Source: Terrisporobacter othiniensis
GTDB taxonomy: Bacteria > Bacillota > Clostridia > Peptostreptococcales > Peptostreptococcaceae
Reading direction: 5' to 3'
Assembly (NCBI RefSeq): GCF_000808015.1
Contig: NZ_JWHR01000166.1
Location: 1 to 6,855, forward strand
DNA: 6,855 nucleotides
The translations under genes and the position numbers were made by a program. The notes under the pieces are model-generated. The model made no database searches. It was given only the letters and a program-made list of their open reading frames with translations, and was not told the origin of the DNA. Positions 6,624-6,855 of the stretch are shown here, in pieces (the stretch's first letter is position 1; each line of letters begins with the position of its first letter).

Positions 6624-6855
6624 ATTAATATATAAAACTTTACTAATATATATAATACTTTTCAATATATCTTATAATCTCATTTCTAAAATGCTTTTTA
6701 TAACCTCTGAAAGATAACCTCTTTATTAAGATTAAAATTCTTACTAGTTTATTTTTAACATTTTTTTAACAATCAGTCACATTATATCTAAACAGTATAT
6801 CTAAAATTATTTAAATTTAGTATTTTTCTCCCTTAATTTTTTATTGAATTTAGAC
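6624..6855. other. AT-rich non-coding region upstream of the adhE control region
   Basis: I see no open reading frame of useful size on either strand. It holds a direct repeat ATAACCTC (6700-6707 and 6714-6721, period 14), a direct repeat TATATCTAAA (6783-6792 and 6796-6805, period 13), and a lone Rex-like half-site TTAACAA (6766-6772) whose partner arm is poor. No terminator of an upstream gene is evident before the window ends. Confidence 0.6.

Noticed and set aside
6755..6772. Third Rex operator upstream of adhE
   Set aside because: The right arm TTAACAA is perfect, but the left arm TTAACAT matches at only about 3 of 7 positions; kept only as a half-site note.

Overview
The window is AT-rich DNA with purine-rich Shine-Dalgarno sites, typical of a low-GC anaerobic Firmicute of the Clostridia (Clostridiaceae or Peptostreptococcaceae type). 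A complete bile salt hydrolase and a fermentative bifunctional AdhE point to a gut-associated fermenter. The species cannot be settled from the sequence alone.

Layout, left to right. Three genes read leftward on the minus strand: a 329-aa choloylglycine (bile salt) hydrolase at 18-1007, a 209-aa stand-alone HD-domain phosphohydrolase related to the HD part of CCA-adding enzymes at 1138-1767, and a 549-aa CPA-type cation/proton antiporter at 1844-3493 with two cytosolic TrkA_C (RCK_C) domains in tandem. A small gene of 52 codons on the plus strand (3569-3727) diverges from the antiporter. It ends at a bulged hairpin with U-tracts on both sides (3742-3776), which probably also terminates adhE converging from the right. 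adhE (887 aa, 3837-6500, minus) is the largest gene. Its roughly 355-nt upstream region holds a good sigma-A promoter with two Rex-like operators placed on either side of it.

How the parts relate. AdhE reduces acetyl-CoA to ethanol and regenerates NAD+, so control by the NADH/NAD+ sensor Rex makes physiological sense, and the operators are the clearest regulatory signal here. The bile salt hydrolase and the cation/proton antiporter could both help with bile and ion or pH stress, but that link is inference from position only. The minus-strand genes are separated by 76 to 130 nt with no obvious terminator, so they may be read through or may have weak promoters of their own.

No mobile element, CRISPR array, tRNA or rRNA was seen. 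I see no convincing sign of a wholly new multi-gene system. The items most worth a second look are the paired Rex sites, the duplicated RCK_C module, and the unrecognised 52-aa gene.
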